Positions 7,429-16,582 are shown, numbered from the stretch's first letter. The stretch is DNA of 64,000 nucleotides from Flavobacterium sp. SUN046 (GCF_028867965.1 NZ_JAPQNT010000002.1:62001-126000), one strand, 5' to 3'. Translations and numbers: made by a program. Notes: generated from the letters alone by a model not told the origin.

Positions 7429-8877
7429 ATGAAAAAAATAACCAAAATAGTAGTTGCCAACAGAGGTGAAATTGCCATAAGAGTAATGAAAACCGCCAAG
7501 AAAATGGGAATCAAAACGGTAGCGGTTTATTCAACTGCCGATAGAAATGCACTTCACGTTAAATATGCTGATGAAGCCGTTTGCATTGGTGAAGCAGCAT
7601 CAAGTCAATCCTATTTGAGAGGTGATAAAATTATAGAAGTTTGTAAAAAACTGAATGCAGACGCAGTACATCCAGGTTACGGATTTTTAAGCGAAAATTC
7701 ACAATTTGCGGAATTATGCGAAAATAATAATATCATTTTCATCGGACCAAAATCCAAAGCCATTGAAATGATGGGAAATAAATTAGCAGCCAAAGATGCC
7801 GTAAAAGAGTATGATATTCCAATGGTTCCAGGAACTGAAAATGCCATTACCGATATTGAAGAAGCTAAGAAAATTGCAACCCAAATCGGATTTCCAATCT
7901 TAATAAAAGCGGCTGCTGGTGGTGGCGGAAAAGGAATGCGAGTAGTAGAAAAAGAATCAGATTTTACTTCTCAAATGGATAGAGCTATTTCTGAAGCAAT
8001 TAATGCTTTTGGCGATGGATCTGTTTTTATTGAAAAATATGTAACCAAACCACGTCACATCGAAATTCAAGTAATGGCTGATAGTCACGGAAATATCATT
8101 TATGTTTTTGAACGTGAATGCAGTATTCAAAGAAGACATCAAAAAGTTGTTGAAGAAGCGCCTTCAAGTATTTTAACGCCAGAATTACGAAAAAGAATGG
8201 GTGATGCAGCTGTAAAAGTTGCTAGAGCGTGTGATTATTTGGGTGCTGGAACAGTCGAATTTTTATTGGACGAACAACTCAATTTTTATTTTTTAGAAAT
8301 GAATACGCGCTTGCAAGTAGAGCATCCAATTACCGAAATGATTTCGGGTTTAGATTTGGTAGAACTGCAAATTCGTGTAGCTCGTGGCGAAGAGTTACCA
8401 ATGAAACAAGAAGATTTAAAAATAAATGGTCACGCAATGGAACTCCGAGTTTATGCCGAAGATTCTATGAATGATTTCTTACCAAATGTTGGTTTTTTAA
8501 GCAAATACCAACTTCCAGAAGGCGAAGGAATTCGAGTTGATAACGGAATCGAAGAAGGAATGGATGTTCCAATTTACTATGATCCAATGCTTTCAAAATT
8601 GGTTACTTATGGAAAAACGCGCGAAGAAGCCATCGAATTAATGATTAAAGCCATCGATAATTATCATATTGAAGGCGTTGCAACAACTTTACCTTTCGGA
8701 AAATTTGTAATGGAGCATGAAGCATTCCGTTCAGGTGATTTTGATACAGGTTTTGTGAAATCGTATTATAATCCAGAAAAAATGAAAGCACAATTAGATA
8801 TTGAAGCTGAAATTGCTGCTATGATTGCTTTGAAACAGTATTTAGCGGATAAAAAGATACTAAGATTACCTAATTAA
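7429..8877 (+). CDS. accC: Biotin carboxylase subunit of acyl-CoA carboxylase
   Basis: The protein has 482 residues from ATG 7429. Five in-frame codons upstream are not conserved, and the Met-Lys-Lys-Ile-Thr-Lys-Ile-Val-Val-Ala-Asn-Arg-Gly-Glu-Ile-Ala start is typical. The ATP-grasp glycine loop (Gly-Gly-Gly-Gly-Lys-Gly-Met) lies near 163-170. The Glu-Met-Asn-Thr-Arg-Leu-Gln-Val-Glu-His motif lies near 290-300. It carboxylates biotin on the carrier protein using ATP and bicarbonate. It sits between the carrier gene and the carboxyltransferase gene, with about 85-110 bases containing repeats on each side. The symbol denotes the family; the enzyme is probably the propionyl-CoA carboxylase subunit. 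Confidence 0.93.
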   Translation: MKKITKIVVANRGEIAIRVMKTAKKMGIKTVAVYSTADRNALHVKYADEAVCIGEAASSQSYLRGDKIIEVCKKLNADAVHPGYGFLSENSQFAELCENNNIIFIGPKSKAIEMMGNKLAAKDAVKEYDIPMVPGTENAITDIEEAKKIATQIGFPILIKAAAGGGGKGMRVVEKESDFTSQMDRAISEAINAFGDGSVFIEKYVTKPRHIEIQVMADSHGNIIYVFERECSIQRRHQKVVEEAPSSILTPELRKRMGDAAVKVARACDYLGAGTVEFLLDEQLNFYFLEMNTRLQVEHPITEMISGLDLVELQIRVARGEELPMKQEDLKINGHAMELRVYAEDSMNDFLPNVGFLSKYQLPEGEGIRVDNGIEEGMDVPIYYDPMLSKLVTYGKTREEAIELMIKAIDNYHIEGVATTLPFGKFVMEHEAFRSGDFDTGFVKSYYNPEKMKAQLDIEAEIAAMIALKQYLADKKILRLPN

Positions 8878-8883
8878 AGAACT

Positions 8884-8949
8884 TAGAAAATAGAATATAG
8901 AGAATAGATATAACAGTTGTTAAGGTCTTTTTTCTATTCTCTATTTTCT
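8884..8949. repeat. Imperfect inverted repeat between carboxylase genes
   Basis: AGAAAATAGAATATAGAGAA near 8884 is mirrored by TTCTATTCTCTATTTTCT ending near 8949. It can form a long AT-rich hairpin with an intervening loop of about 20 bases. There is no T run suited to termination, so it is probably a REP-like element or an mRNA-stabilising hairpin. Confidence 0.55.
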
Positions 8950-8963
8950 TTAATCTCAAAAAA

Positions 8964-10505
8964 ATGGAAGATAAAATCAAAATATTAAACGATAAAATTG
9001 CCTTAGCCAAATTAGGCGGTGGCGAAAAACGAATAGCTGCGCATCATGCCAAAAAGAAATTAACCGCAAGAGAACGTGTTGAATATCTTTTAGACGAAGG
9101 TTCATTTGAAGAAATCGGCATGCTAGTTACACACCGAACTACCGATTTTGGTATGGAAAAAGAAATCTATTACGGCGACGGAGTAATCACAGGTTACGGA
9201 ACAATAAACGGAAGATTGGTTTATGTTTTTGCTCAAGATTTTACAGTTTTCGGAGGTTCATTATCTGAAACTCATGCCGAGAAAATTTGTAAAGTAATGG
9301 ATATGGCTTTAAAAAGTGGTGCACCAATGATTGGATTAAACGATTCTGGTGGCGCACGAATTCAAGAAGGCGTTCGTTCGCTTGGTGGTTATGCCGATAT
9401 TTTTTATAGAAATGTGCAATCTAGTGGTGTAATTCCACAAATTTCTGCAATTATGGGACCATGTGCTGGTGGTGCTGTGTATTCGCCAGCAATGACCGAT
9501 TTTACGATGATGGTTGAAGGCAGCAGTTATATGTTTGTTACCGGTCCAAATGTGGTGAAAACCGTTACAAACGAAGAAGTTTCTTCCGAAGAATTGGGCG
9601 GTGCAAGTACGCATTCTACCAAATCGGGTGTTGCGCATATTACTTCTCCAAACGGAGTTGAATGTTTAGAAGACATTAAAAAGTTGTTGAGTTATTTACC
9701 TCAAAATAATAGAGAAACTACTCCCAAATTACCTTATGTAATCAACGATGAAATTCGTGCTAAATTAGATGAAATTGTTCCAGATACTGCCAACAAACCT
9801 TATGATATGCACGATGTGATTACAAACATTATTGACGAAGAATCTTTTTTTGAAATTCATAAAGATTTTGCCGAAAATATAATTGTAGGTTTCGCACGAT
9901 TAGGTGGCAGAAGTATTGGAATAGTAGCTAATAATCCAAAGTTTTTAGCAGGTTGTTTGGATGTAAAATCATCTATAAAAGCAGCTCGATTTGTTCGTTT
10001 TTGCGATTGTTTCAATATTCCGTTATTGGTTTTAGAAGATGTTCCAGGATTTTTACCGGGAACCGATCAAGAATGGAACGGAATTATCGTTCACGGAGCC
10101 AAATTATTATATGCATTCAGCGAAGCAACTGTGCCAAGAGTTACAGTGATTACACGTAAAGCTTATGGCGGTGCGTATGACGTAATGAACTCGAAACATA
10201 TTGGTGCCGACATGAACTTTGCTTGGCCCTGTGCCGAAATTGCTGTAATGGGAGCAAAAGGAGCCTCAGAAATTATTTTCAAAAAAGAAATTAACGAAGC
10301 CGAAAATCCAACAGAAAAATTAGCCGAGAAAGAAGCAGAGTATGCCCAATTATTTGCAAATCCATATACAGCAGCACAACGTGGCTTTATTGATGAGGTA
10401 ATTTTGCCAAGAGATACTCGAAGAAAATTGATGAAAGCATTCAGTATGTTAGAAAATAAAGTAGTGGATTCGCCAAAGCGTAAACATGGAAATATTCCGT
10501 TGTAA
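8964..10505 (+). CDS. Acyl-CoA (propionyl-CoA) carboxylase beta subunit, carboxyltransferase
   Basis: The 513-residue protein has both crotonase-like halves of a biotin-dependent carboxyltransferase. The N half has [10 protein letters not shown] near 119-128 and Gly-Pro-Cys-Ala-Gly-Gly-Ala near 164-170. The C half has Val-Pro-Gly-Phe-Leu-Pro-Gly near 361-367 and Arg-Lys-Ala-Tyr-Gly-Gly-Ala-Tyr near 400-407. It moves the carboxyl group from biotin to an acyl-CoA. Length and motifs match PccB-like subunits. A terminator follows at 10528. Propionyl-CoA as substrate is inferred from family and from the mutase genes at 55530-59604. Confidence 0.92.
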   Translation: MEDKIKILNDKIALAKLGGGEKRIAAHHAKKKLTARERVEYLLDEGSFEEIGMLVTHRTTDFGMEKEIYYGDGVITGYGTINGRLVYVFAQDFTVFGGSLSETHAEKICKVMDMALKSGAPMIGLNDSGGARIQEGVRSLGGYADIFYRNVQSSGVIPQISAIMGPCAGGAVYSPAMTDFTMMVEGSSYMFVTGPNVVKTVTNEEVSSEELGGASTHSTKSGVAHITSPNGVECLEDIKKLLSYLPQNNRETTPKLPYVINDEIRAKLDEIVPDTANKPYDMHDVITNIIDEESFFEIHKDFAENIIVGFARLGGRSIGIVANNPKFLAGCLDVKSSIKAARFVRFCDCFNIPLLVLEDVPGFLPGTDQEWNGIIVHGAKLLYAFSEATVPRVTVITRKAYGGAYDVMNSKHIGADMNFAWPCAEIAVMGAKGASEIIFKKEINEAENPTEKLAEKEAEYAQLFANPYTAAQRGFIDEVILPRDTRRKLMKAFSMLENKVVDSPKRKHGNIPL

Positions 10506-10527
10506 ACTATTTTTATAATTTTTAAAG

Positions 10528-10562
10528 TCCGTCTTGTTTATTAAACCTGACGGATTTTTTTT
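10528..10562 (+). terminator. Rho-independent terminator of the carboxylase operon
   Basis: TCCGTC (10528-10533) pairs with GACGGA (10549-10554), with an inner GTTTA/TAAAC stem, followed by eight T. Confidence 0.85.
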
Positions 10563-10680
10563 GATTCACAAATCTTAATTTCGGATTAAAACTAAGTTAA
10601 AAAGTCCGATAAACGGCATTTTATTCGTAAATTGCGCATCCTTAAAAGCGCATCAAAGTACTTTTATGAAATAAATTCCT

Positions 10681-11901
10681 ATGAAGTTTTTTAAAATAAT
10701 ATTAATAATAGCCTTATTTTTTAATTTGAATGTTTTTTCACAAAAAATAATTAAACACAAAATTAAAAATGGTGAATCTATCTACGGATTGGCTTTAAAA
10801 TATGATTTGACAGAAAAAGAAATGTATGCTGCGAATCCGAAAACTAAAGGCGCTTTATTGCAATTGGGTCAAGTAGTTAACATCCCAAATAAAAAATATA
10901 AAGAGAAAGAAAAAAAGGAAAAAGTTAAGCCAAAAGAAAAAGTTGAAAAGGAAAAAATTGACAAAAAAGAAGTTGCCAAAGAGGTTTCTAAAGAAGTTAT
11001 AAAAGAGGTTGTTCCTACCAAAAACGAACCTTTTATTTCTCATTTAGTTGCCAAAAAAGAAACCATTTACAGCATTTCTAAAAAATACGGAATTACAATG
11101 GAGACATTGTGTGAACTGAATCCGGAACTAAAAACAGGAAATTTAAGAACAGGTTCCAAATTGAAAATTGCTGCAACTGAAAATACTATTTCTGATAAAA
11201 AAGAGTACGATAATGAAGTCAAAAATGATGCTTCAATAGAAAATAAGTCAGAAGTTGTAGCATCAAATGTTGATGTAGTTCACAAAGTTGCGCCTAAAGA
11301 AACTTTATTCGGAATCTCTAAACAATTTGGAGTTTCAATTAGTGAATTGTTAAAATTAAATCCTTCAATTGCTACTGGATTAAAAGTGGGTGATATGCTA
11401 ATTATCAGTAAAGCTACATTGCAATTAGATGGTTCTAATGATTCTAAATCGGTGCCAACAGAAACTACTGATGAAGTTATTGATGTAAAAAATATTCCTG
11501 CAGGAAATTTAGCCAAAGCCGATTTTTTAATTAGTAAAGCATCACAACATTTAGGGACTCGATACCGAAGTGGTGGCACAACAAGTGCAGGATTTGATTG
11601 TTCGGGTTTGATGTTCAATACATTTCAAAATATTAGCATGACTTTGCCAAGATCTTCTCAAGAAATGGCTAATTATGGAGTTAAAATTGATAAAGCACAT
11701 GCCCAAAAAGGTGATTTAATTTTCTTTGCAACTTTTGGAGGTCATAGAGTAAGCCATGTGGGAATGATTACAGAGGTTTCTAACGATGGCGAAATTAAAT
11801 TCATTCATTCGGCATCGAGTTCTGGTGTAATAATTTCATCGGTAAGTGAACCTTATTATACAAAATCTTTTGTTCAGATAAATCGAGTAATTTCTGAGTA
11901 A
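10681..11901 (+). CDS. Peptidoglycan hydrolase with three LysM domains and an NlpC/P60 domain
   Basis: The 406-residue protein has a signal peptide (1-20) and LysM domain 1 at about 24-70. A Lys/Glu-rich linker follows (about 72-112). LysM 2 is at about 118-162 and LysM 3 at about 198-244. The C-terminal NlpC/P60 cysteine peptidase domain (about 280-406) has catalytic Cys307 (Gly-Phe-Asp-Cys-Ser-Gly), His359 and His376. It should cut peptide stems of peptidoglycan in the periplasm. The three LysM modules anchor it to the glycan. It converges on the response regulator gene, whose stop lies one base away, with no visible hairpin between them. Confidence 0.92.
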   Translation: MKFFKIILIIALFFNLNVFSQKIIKHKIKNGESIYGLALKYDLTEKEMYAANPKTKGALLQLGQVVNIPNKKYKEKEKKEKVKPKEKVEKEKIDKKEVAKEVSKEVIKEVVPTKNEPFISHLVAKKETIYSISKKYGITMETLCELNPELKTGNLRTGSKLKIAATENTISDKKEYDNEVKNDASIENKSEVVASNVDVVHKVAPKETLFGISKQFGVSISELLKLNPSIATGLKVGDMLIISKATLQLDGSNDSKSVPTETTDEVIDVKNIPAGNLAKADFLISKASQHLGTRYRSGGTTSAGFDCSGLMFNTFQNISMTLPRSSQEMANYGVKIDKAHAQKGDLIFFATFGGHRVSHVGMITEVSNDGEIKFIHSASSSGVIISSVSEPYYTKSFVQINRVISE

Positions 11902-11902
11902 T

Positions 11903-12592
11903 TTAAGATTCTGTAATACTGAATTTAAAACCAATTCCGTGAAGATTTTCAATAGCAATTCCGTGTTCGTTGGATAAAATTTTACGTAATCTAGAAATAA
12001 ATACATCTAAACTTCTTCCCATAAAATAGTCGTCTTCACCCCAAAGCGATTTAAGTATTTGTTCGCGTTTTAAAACCACATTTTTATTGTCTAAAAAAAG
12101 TTTTAATAAATCGGATTCGCGTTGTGTAAGTGATATTTTTTCTGAATCGGTGTACACTAAATAATTTTTACTATCAAAATTATATTTGCCAACAGTATAA
12201 ATATTTTTATCTAAAATTGTTATTTTTTGCGAGCGTTTTAAAAAGATTTCAATTTTCAACTGTAATTCTTCAATGCTAAAAGGTTTTACCAAATAATCAT
12301 CGGCACCAAGTCGCAAACCTTTAATTCTATCTTCTTTTAGAATTTTAGCTGAAAGAAAAATAATAGGAATATCGGCATTAATTTTTCTGATTTTTTCGGC
12401 CAATTCAAAACCATCCATTTTGGGCATCATTATATCCAAAATGCAAATGTCATAAACATTATTTTTGAATGATTCCAGACATTTTTCGCCATCAATACAA
12501 TGAGTTACATCGTAATTAGACTCTAGATTATCTTTAGTTAAGAAAGCTAGCGTTTCATCATCTTCGGCGTATAAAATTTTGAATTTTGTCAT
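11903..12592 (-). CDS. OmpR-type response regulator (RprY-like)
   Basis: I placed the start at ATG 12592, giving 229 residues. The open frame extends 30 codons further but overlaps the kinase gene, and Met-Thr-Lys-Phe-Lys-Ile-Leu-Tyr-Ala-Glu-Asp-Asp is the normal start. The receiver domain (1-118) has acidic Asp11/Asp12, phosphoacceptor Asp53 (Leu-Asp-Ile-Met-Met-Pro) and Lys103. A winged-helix DNA-binding domain follows (about 130-229). The kinase gene ends 2 bases upstream, so the two are translationally coupled. The pair resembles RprX/RprY of Bacteroidota; regulated genes are not evident. Confidence 0.92.
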   Translation of the reverse strand: MTKFKILYAEDDETLAFLTKDNLESNYDVTHCIDGEKCLESFKNNVYDICILDIMMPKMDGFELAEKIRKINADIPIIFLSAKILKEDRIKGLRLGADDYLVKPFSIEELQLKIEIFLKRSQKITILDKNIYTVGKYNFDSKNYLVYTDSEKISLTQRESDLLKLFLDNKNVVLKREQILKSLWGEDDYFMGRSLDVFISRLRKILSNEHGIAIENLHGIGFKFSITES

Positions 12593-12594
12593 AG

Positions 12595-13854
12595 TTAATT
12601 TTGTTTTGGTAATTCTAATGAAATGGTAATTCCTTTGCTTTTGTTTTTTCGGGCAATAATTTTCCAATTGTGTTGAATACAAATCTTTTTTACATAGTAC
12701 AATCCCAGTCCAAATCCGTTTACTTCATTGCTTTTGGTACTCGGAATTCTATAAAATTTATCAAATATAAAAGTAATGTTTTTGTCAGAAATACCAATTC
12801 CGTTGTCACAAAATTCTATTATTAAATTCTTTTTTTCGTCTAAAATAGTGATTACAATTTCAGGAATTTCATCGCAATATTTAATCGAATTATCTAACAA
12901 ATTATATATAATATTGGTGAAATGAAACTCATCTGCAAAAATTTTAAAATCTTCACTAGAGTTGATTGTAACCTTTAAATCTTGATGTTTTAATTGCATG
13001 TTTTCAATTACATCTTTTAAAATTGGCACAATTGCAATTTCTTTTTTATCCATTTTCATGGGTGCATTATCCGATTTTGCAATATTTAGAAGTTGCTCTA
13101 TATGACTGTTTAATTTCTTACTTTGGTTGATTATAATTTCTGTATATTTTTCTAATTTTTTATCTTTTTTTATCAAATCTTGTTTGTTCAAATAATTAGA
13201 TGCTAGTAATATAGATGACAAAGGAGTTTTAAATTCATGTGTCATATTATTGATAAAATCGCGTTGCAGTTCAGAGTATTTTTTTTGTTGAATTATAGTA
13301 TAAATTGAATATACATAAACCAATAAAATGATTATTAATGCAAATGATAATACAAACCAAAAGCGCAAAGAACTGAATAAATAACTGGTTTCATTAGGAA
13401 AACGAATTGCAAAATAGTAGACTAAATTTTTATGTTTCGGAAAATAAACGGTGCGTTTTTCATGAGATTTGTCCGAAAATGAAATGTAATCGCCATATAC
13501 CATTTCATCACTTTGACAGTTGTACATAGCATATTCAAAATCGGTTGCTATATTAAATTTAGTAAATTCAGCTTTTAGATAATATTCTAATACACTAGGT
13601 TCAAAGTCGTTTTCTACATTTACAATATAATAATCACTTGCAATTTTCTTTATCGGATTATCGCTTGGCAATTCACTATTGGTACCTTGATACAATTTTT
13701 TTACAACTTCCAATAAAGCAATGTGCGTTTTTTGAGAAAATTTTTGCTCTTCAAGATTATAAGCTTGTTTTGTCCAAAGCAATTGCGCAATCAATATTCC
13801 GATTGTTGCAACTAGTCCGAGTACAATTATTATGTTTAGATTTTTAGTTTTCAA
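12595..13854 (-). CDS. Membrane sensor histidine kinase (RprX-like)
   Basis: The 419-residue protein has two membrane helices (about 7-27 and 166-186) around a periplasmic sensor of about 135 residues. The HisKA domain has phosphorylated His206 (Thr-His-Glu-Phe-Lys-Thr-Pro-Leu-Ser-Ser). The HATPase domain has an N box near 316-329 (Asn-Leu-Leu-Asp-Asn-Ser-Ile-Lys-Tyr), Asp-Asn-Gly-Ile-Gly-Ile, and Gly-Phe-Gly-Leu-Gly-Leu-Tyr-Tyr-Val near 384. It is transcribed first and its partner regulator follows 2 bases later. It diverges from the DUF1573 gene across a 175-base region. Confidence 0.92.
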   Translation of the reverse strand: MKTKNLNIIIVLGLVATIGILIAQLLWTKQAYNLEEQKFSQKTHIALLEVVKKLYQGTNSELPSDNPIKKIASDYYIVNVENDFEPSVLEYYLKAEFTKFNIATDFEYAMYNCQSDEMVYGDYISFSDKSHEKRTVYFPKHKNLVYYFAIRFPNETSYLFSSLRFWFVLSFALIIILLVYVYSIYTIIQQKKYSELQRDFINNMTHEFKTPLSSILLASNYLNKQDLIKKDKKLEKYTEIIINQSKKLNSHIEQLLNIAKSDNAPMKMDKKEIAIVPILKDVIENMQLKHQDLKVTINSSEDFKIFADEFHFTNIIYNLLDNSIKYCDEIPEIVITILDEKKNLIIEFCDNGIGISDKNITFIFDKFYRIPSTKSNEVNGFGLGLYYVKKICIQHNWKIIARKNKSKGITISLELPKQN

Positions 13855-13950
13855 ATTATTAATTTCTATTTCACAATGTAATATTACTAAAAAATAAGCT
13901 TACTTTTTATGCTTAACAAGTCATTAACAAAGTTTTGAAATCGATTAACA

Positions 13951-13978
13951 TTGTCAATTATTTATTCAACTACATTTG
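13951..13978 (+). promoter_or_regulatory. Promoter of the DUF1573 gene
   Basis: TTG at 13951-13953, a 17-base spacer, then TACATTTG at 13971-13978 fit the Bacteroidota -33/-7 promoter. The start codon at 14030 leaves a leader of roughly 45 bases. Confidence 0.65.
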
Positions 13979-14029
13979 ATCTGTTCGAACAAACCAATAA
14001 ACTAGTAGTAACACTTAAAAAATAAATTT

Positions 14030-14443
14030 ATGAAAATTTTAAAAATTTCTTTACTAACATTATCACTTGGGTTAATGTCATTTTCAACGATTAATATTAA
14101 TTCTAATACCTTCTTTAAAATTAAAACTTTAGAAGCTCTTAATTGGAAAAATGAGTTGGTTGATGTTGGAAGTATTCCGCAAGGAACACCAAAATTAATA
14201 GTATTTGAATTCAAAAACACAAGTGACAAATCGGTTTCAATTACAAATGTAAAACCTGCTTGTGGTTGCACCGCTACCGATTATACAAAAGATGCAATTG
14301 CTCCAGGAAAATTAGGCTATGTAAAAGCTACTTTTAATGCAGGCGTTGTTGGTGCATTTACTAAAACGGTAACAGTTACAACTACTGCTGATGAAACTCC
14401 TAAAGTGTTAACTTTTAAAGGTTCAGTTGAAGCTAAACAATAA
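14030..14443 (+). CDS. DUF1573 domain exported protein
   Basis: The 137-residue protein has a signal peptide (about 1-24) and one DUF1573 domain. The hallmark Val-Lys-Pro-Ala-Cys-Gly-Cys-Thr near residues 77-84 and Thr-Val-Thr-Thr-Thr-Ala-Asp near 119-125 are present. The fold is an Ig-like beta sandwich related to ASH/MSP domains; its function in Bacteroidota envelopes is unknown. Its own promoter is at 13951 and it ends at a terminator shared with the converging gene at 14528. Confidence 0.9.
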   Translation: MKILKISLLTLSLGLMSFSTININSNTFFKIKTLEALNWKNELVDVGSIPQGTPKLIVFEFKNTSDKSVSITNVKPACGCTATDYTKDAIAPGKLGYVKATFNAGVVGAFTKTVTVTTTADETPKVLTFKGSVEAKQ

Positions 14444-14468
14444 TTTTGAACAAGGTTGATTAAGAATG

Positions 14469-14506
14469 AAAAACTCCAAAAGCAATTACGTTTTTTGGAG
14501 TTTTTT
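14469..14506. terminator. Bidirectional terminator between converging genes
   Basis: AAAAACTCCAAAA (14469-14481) pairs with TTTTGGAGTTTTT (14493-14505). A and T runs on both sides serve the DUF1573 gene and the minus-strand gene at 14528. Confidence 0.85.
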
Positions 14507-14527
14507 GATAGTATAAAAATAAGAAGT

Positions 14528-14998
14528 TTAGCGTCTGTTTTTGATTTTTTCCATTCGTTCGTTACGCTCTTCAATCATTTTTTTATATTTTATTTTTTGG
14601 TCATCATTAAGAAAAGTATTGATAGTTCTATCTGTTTTTTCGTTAATGGCTTCCATTTCTTTGATTTTTTGTTCGTCTGGAACTTCACTTTTAGAAACTT
14701 TTGTAAGGTTTTTAGAGTTGTCTTCTATTTCTTTTTTTATAACAATTACTTGTAAATCGTCAAGTTTCAAGTCAACTGTTAACTTTTCCATGACTTTATT
14801 AAGGTTTTCAACTCGTTCCTTTTCAATTTGATCAGCCGTTTTTTCATTTCTACCAAAGTTATTGGTGTTCTGAATACTTTGTTGATTCATTCTATTTCCA
14901 CCATATCCAGTGCTTCCGTAACCATTATTTCCATATTGTGCGTTCACTGAATTCAATGTGAATAAAAGTACCAAAGAAATAAATTTTAGTGTTCTCAT
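14528..14998 (-). CDS. Small exported helical protein of unknown function
   Basis: I placed the start at ATG 14998 (156 residues) rather than TTG at 15004. The protein has a signal peptide ending at about Val-Asn-Ala-Gln. A short Gly/Tyr/Asn-rich stretch (about 21-42) and a long charged helical region with coiled-coil character (about 50-156) follow. The layout resembles small Spy/CpxP-like periplasmic proteins in size and helix content, including an Asp-Asp-Gln-Lys-Ile-Lys-Tyr-Lys-Lys-Met segment near residue 133. I would not call it a member. It lies just downstream of rimO on the same strand. Confidence 0.75.
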   Translation of the reverse strand: MRTLKFISLVLLFTLNSVNAQYGNNGYGSTGYGGNRMNQQSIQNTNNFGRNEKTADQIEKERVENLNKVMEKLTVDLKLDDLQVIVIKKEIEDNSKNLTKVSKSEVPDEQKIKEMEAINEKTDRTINTFLNDDQKIKYKKMIEERNERMEKIKNRR

Positions 14999-15042
14999 TT
15001 TCAACTTGTTTTAAAGTATAAAGTTAAATAAAAATTTTAAAT

Positions 15043-16344
15043 TTAGGCTGGTTCACCGTATAAATCATATTCAGTGGCATCAATAATCTTGATATTTACA
15101 AATTCGCCTGTTTTTACATAGAATTTTGATGCATCAATCAACACTTCATTGTCTACATCTGGACTATCAAATTCGGTTCTACCAATAAAATGCTGACCTT
15201 CTTTTCTGTCAATTATACATTTGTAGGTTTGACCAATTTTTTCTTGATTCAAATCCCAAGATATTTGTGACTGCAAATCCATTATTTCAGCAGCACGAGC
15301 TTTTTTAACATCTTCAGGAACATCATCTTCTAGTACAAATGCGCCAGTATTTTCTTCGTGCGAATAGGTAAAACAACCCAAACGCTCAAATTTCATTTCC
15401 TGAACCCAATCGCGCATAATTTCAAAATCTTCTTGAGTTTCTCCGGGATAACCAACAATCAAAGTAGTTCTAATTGTCATTCCCGGAACTGCTTCACGAA
15501 ATTCTTGCAATAATTTAGTGGTTTTCGCTTTTGTAGTACCGCGTTTCATTGATTTCAAAATTTTATCTGAAATATGTTGCAACGGAATATCAATATAGTT
15601 ACAAATCTTAGGTTCGCGTTTCATCAACTCCAAAACATCCATCGGAAAACCAGTTGGAAAAGCATAATGCAAACGAATCCATTCAATTCCTTCTACTTTT
15701 ACAAGATTTTCTAATAATTCGGCAAGGTTTCTTTTCTTGTAAATATCCAAACCATAATACGTTAAATCTTGCGCAATTAGTATCAATTCTTTTACACCAT
15801 TTTTAGCCAAACCTTCAGTTTCTTTAACCAATTTTTCAATAGTTTGAGAAACGTGTTTACCGCGCATTAAAGGAATTGCGCAAAAGCTACAGGGTCTATC
15901 ACAACCTTCTGCAATTTTTAAATAAGCATAATTTTTAGGAGTTGTAGTTAAACGTTCTCCAAGTAATTCGTGTTTGTAATCGGCACCAAGAGCTTTCAGT
16001 AAAAGCGGTAATTCTGTGGTTCCAAAATACTGATCAACATTCGGAATTTCTTTCTCCAAATCTGGACGATAACGTTCAGATAAACATCCGGTTACAAATA
16101 CTTTATCGACGATTCCACGAGATTTTTTATCTGCATATTCTAAGATTGTATTCACCGATTCTGCTTTGGCATTATCAATAAATCCACACGTATTAATTAC
16201 AACAATATTGCCTTCTTGTTCATGCACAACATCTTTTCCGCTCGCTTTCAATTGTCCCATTAACACTTCGCTGTCATAAGTATTCTTAGAACATCCAAGT
16301 GTAATCACGTTAATTTTATTTTTCTTTACCGATTTGGTTCTCAT
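15043..16344 (-). CDS. rimO: Ribosomal protein S12 methylthiotransferase RimO
   Basis: The 433-residue protein has the three parts of a methylthiotransferase. The N-terminal UPF0004 domain has cluster cysteines Cys18, Cys53 and Cys87. The radical SAM domain has Cys148-x3-Cys152-x2-Cys155 (Glu-Gly-Cys-Asp-Arg-Pro-Cys-Ser-Phe-Cys). A C-terminal TRAM domain occupies about 370-433. The Thr-Leu-Gly-Cys-Ser-Lys-Asn-x-x-Asp-Ser-Glu start separates RimO from MiaB. It adds a methylthio group to an aspartate of S12. A TAATTTTG promoter element sits 21 bases before the start. Confidence 0.95.
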   Translation of the reverse strand: MRTKSVKKNKINVITLGCSKNTYDSEVLMGQLKASGKDVVHEQEGNIVVINTCGFIDNAKAESVNTILEYADKKSRGIVDKVFVTGCLSERYRPDLEKEIPNVDQYFGTTELPLLLKALGADYKHELLGERLTTTPKNYAYLKIAEGCDRPCSFCAIPLMRGKHVSQTIEKLVKETEGLAKNGVKELILIAQDLTYYGLDIYKKRNLAELLENLVKVEGIEWIRLHYAFPTGFPMDVLELMKREPKICNYIDIPLQHISDKILKSMKRGTTKAKTTKLLQEFREAVPGMTIRTTLIVGYPGETQEDFEIMRDWVQEMKFERLGCFTYSHEENTGAFVLEDDVPEDVKKARAAEIMDLQSQISWDLNQEKIGQTYKCIIDRKEGQHFIGRTEFDSPDVDNEVLIDASKFYVKTGEFVNIKIIDATEYDLYGEPA

Positions 16345-16364
16345 ACCTTAATTTAATTGGGATG

Positions 16365-16372
16365 CAAAATTA
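16365..16372 (-). promoter_or_regulatory. -7 element TAATTTTG of rimO
   Basis: On the minus strand TAATTTTG matches TAnnTTTG and lies about 20 bases before the rimO start. A TTG lies about 24 bases upstream of it, slightly longer than the usual spacer. Confidence 0.55.
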
Positions 16373-16450
16373 CACTATTTAATCTAATTTTATTTCCAAT
16401 TCTAGTTTTTTCCTTTTTTGAAGCGAATCTTCCGGCATTTTAGCAATCCA

Positions 16451-16512
16451 TTTTCCTGCTTTCCTTCCAAAACTTCGTGAAAAACGAAGGTTTTTCCCTC
16501 CAATCAGGGCTA
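16451..16512 (-). repeat. Structured interspersed repeat, copy A (possible Flavo-1-like RNA)
   Basis: Read on the minus strand the element runs from TAGCCCTGATTGG to GGAAAGCAGGAAAA. A central hairpin CTTCGT/ACGAAG lies between (16473-16478 with 16484-16489). Copy C at 59660 has the same ends but a different, still paired, central stem, and copy B is at 41151. Conserved flanks and changing but paired stem suggest a structured RNA or palindromic repeat. The likeness to the Rfam Flavo-1 motif is my recollection only. Confidence 0.55.
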
Positions 16513-16529
16513 AATAGTAATCTAATTAC

Positions 16530-16560
16530 ATAAAAAAACCATCCGAAGAACGAATGGTTT
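16530..16560 (-). terminator. Terminator of the FadL-like gene
   Basis: On the minus strand AACCATTCG pairs with CGGATGGTT (one mismatch), followed by a run of T and ATG. It lies 23 bases after the stop of the gene at 16583. Confidence 0.75.
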
Positions 16561-16582
16561 TCAATATTTCAATATCTTTTTT

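Noticed and set aside
9336..9638. Minus-strand open frame of 100 codons inside the carboxyltransferase gene, and similar shadows elsewhere (2006-2299, 11280-11618, 22698-23054, 47567-47887, 55897-56202).
   Set aside because: Each lies fully inside a well-supported gene on the other strand, with unlikely composition and no start signals.
11903..12682. Longer start of the response regulator at 12682.
   Set aside because: It would overlap the kinase gene by 88 bases and add 30 unconserved residues; ATG 12592 gives a normal receiver start.
16376..16520. A minus-strand frame through repeat copy A reads Leu-Ala-Leu-Ile-Gly-Gly-Lys-Asn and so on to a stop, and copy C reads similarly.
   Set aside because: There is no start codon or ribosome-binding site, copy B does not keep the frame, and the hairpin changes between copies fit an RNA or repeat better than a peptide.
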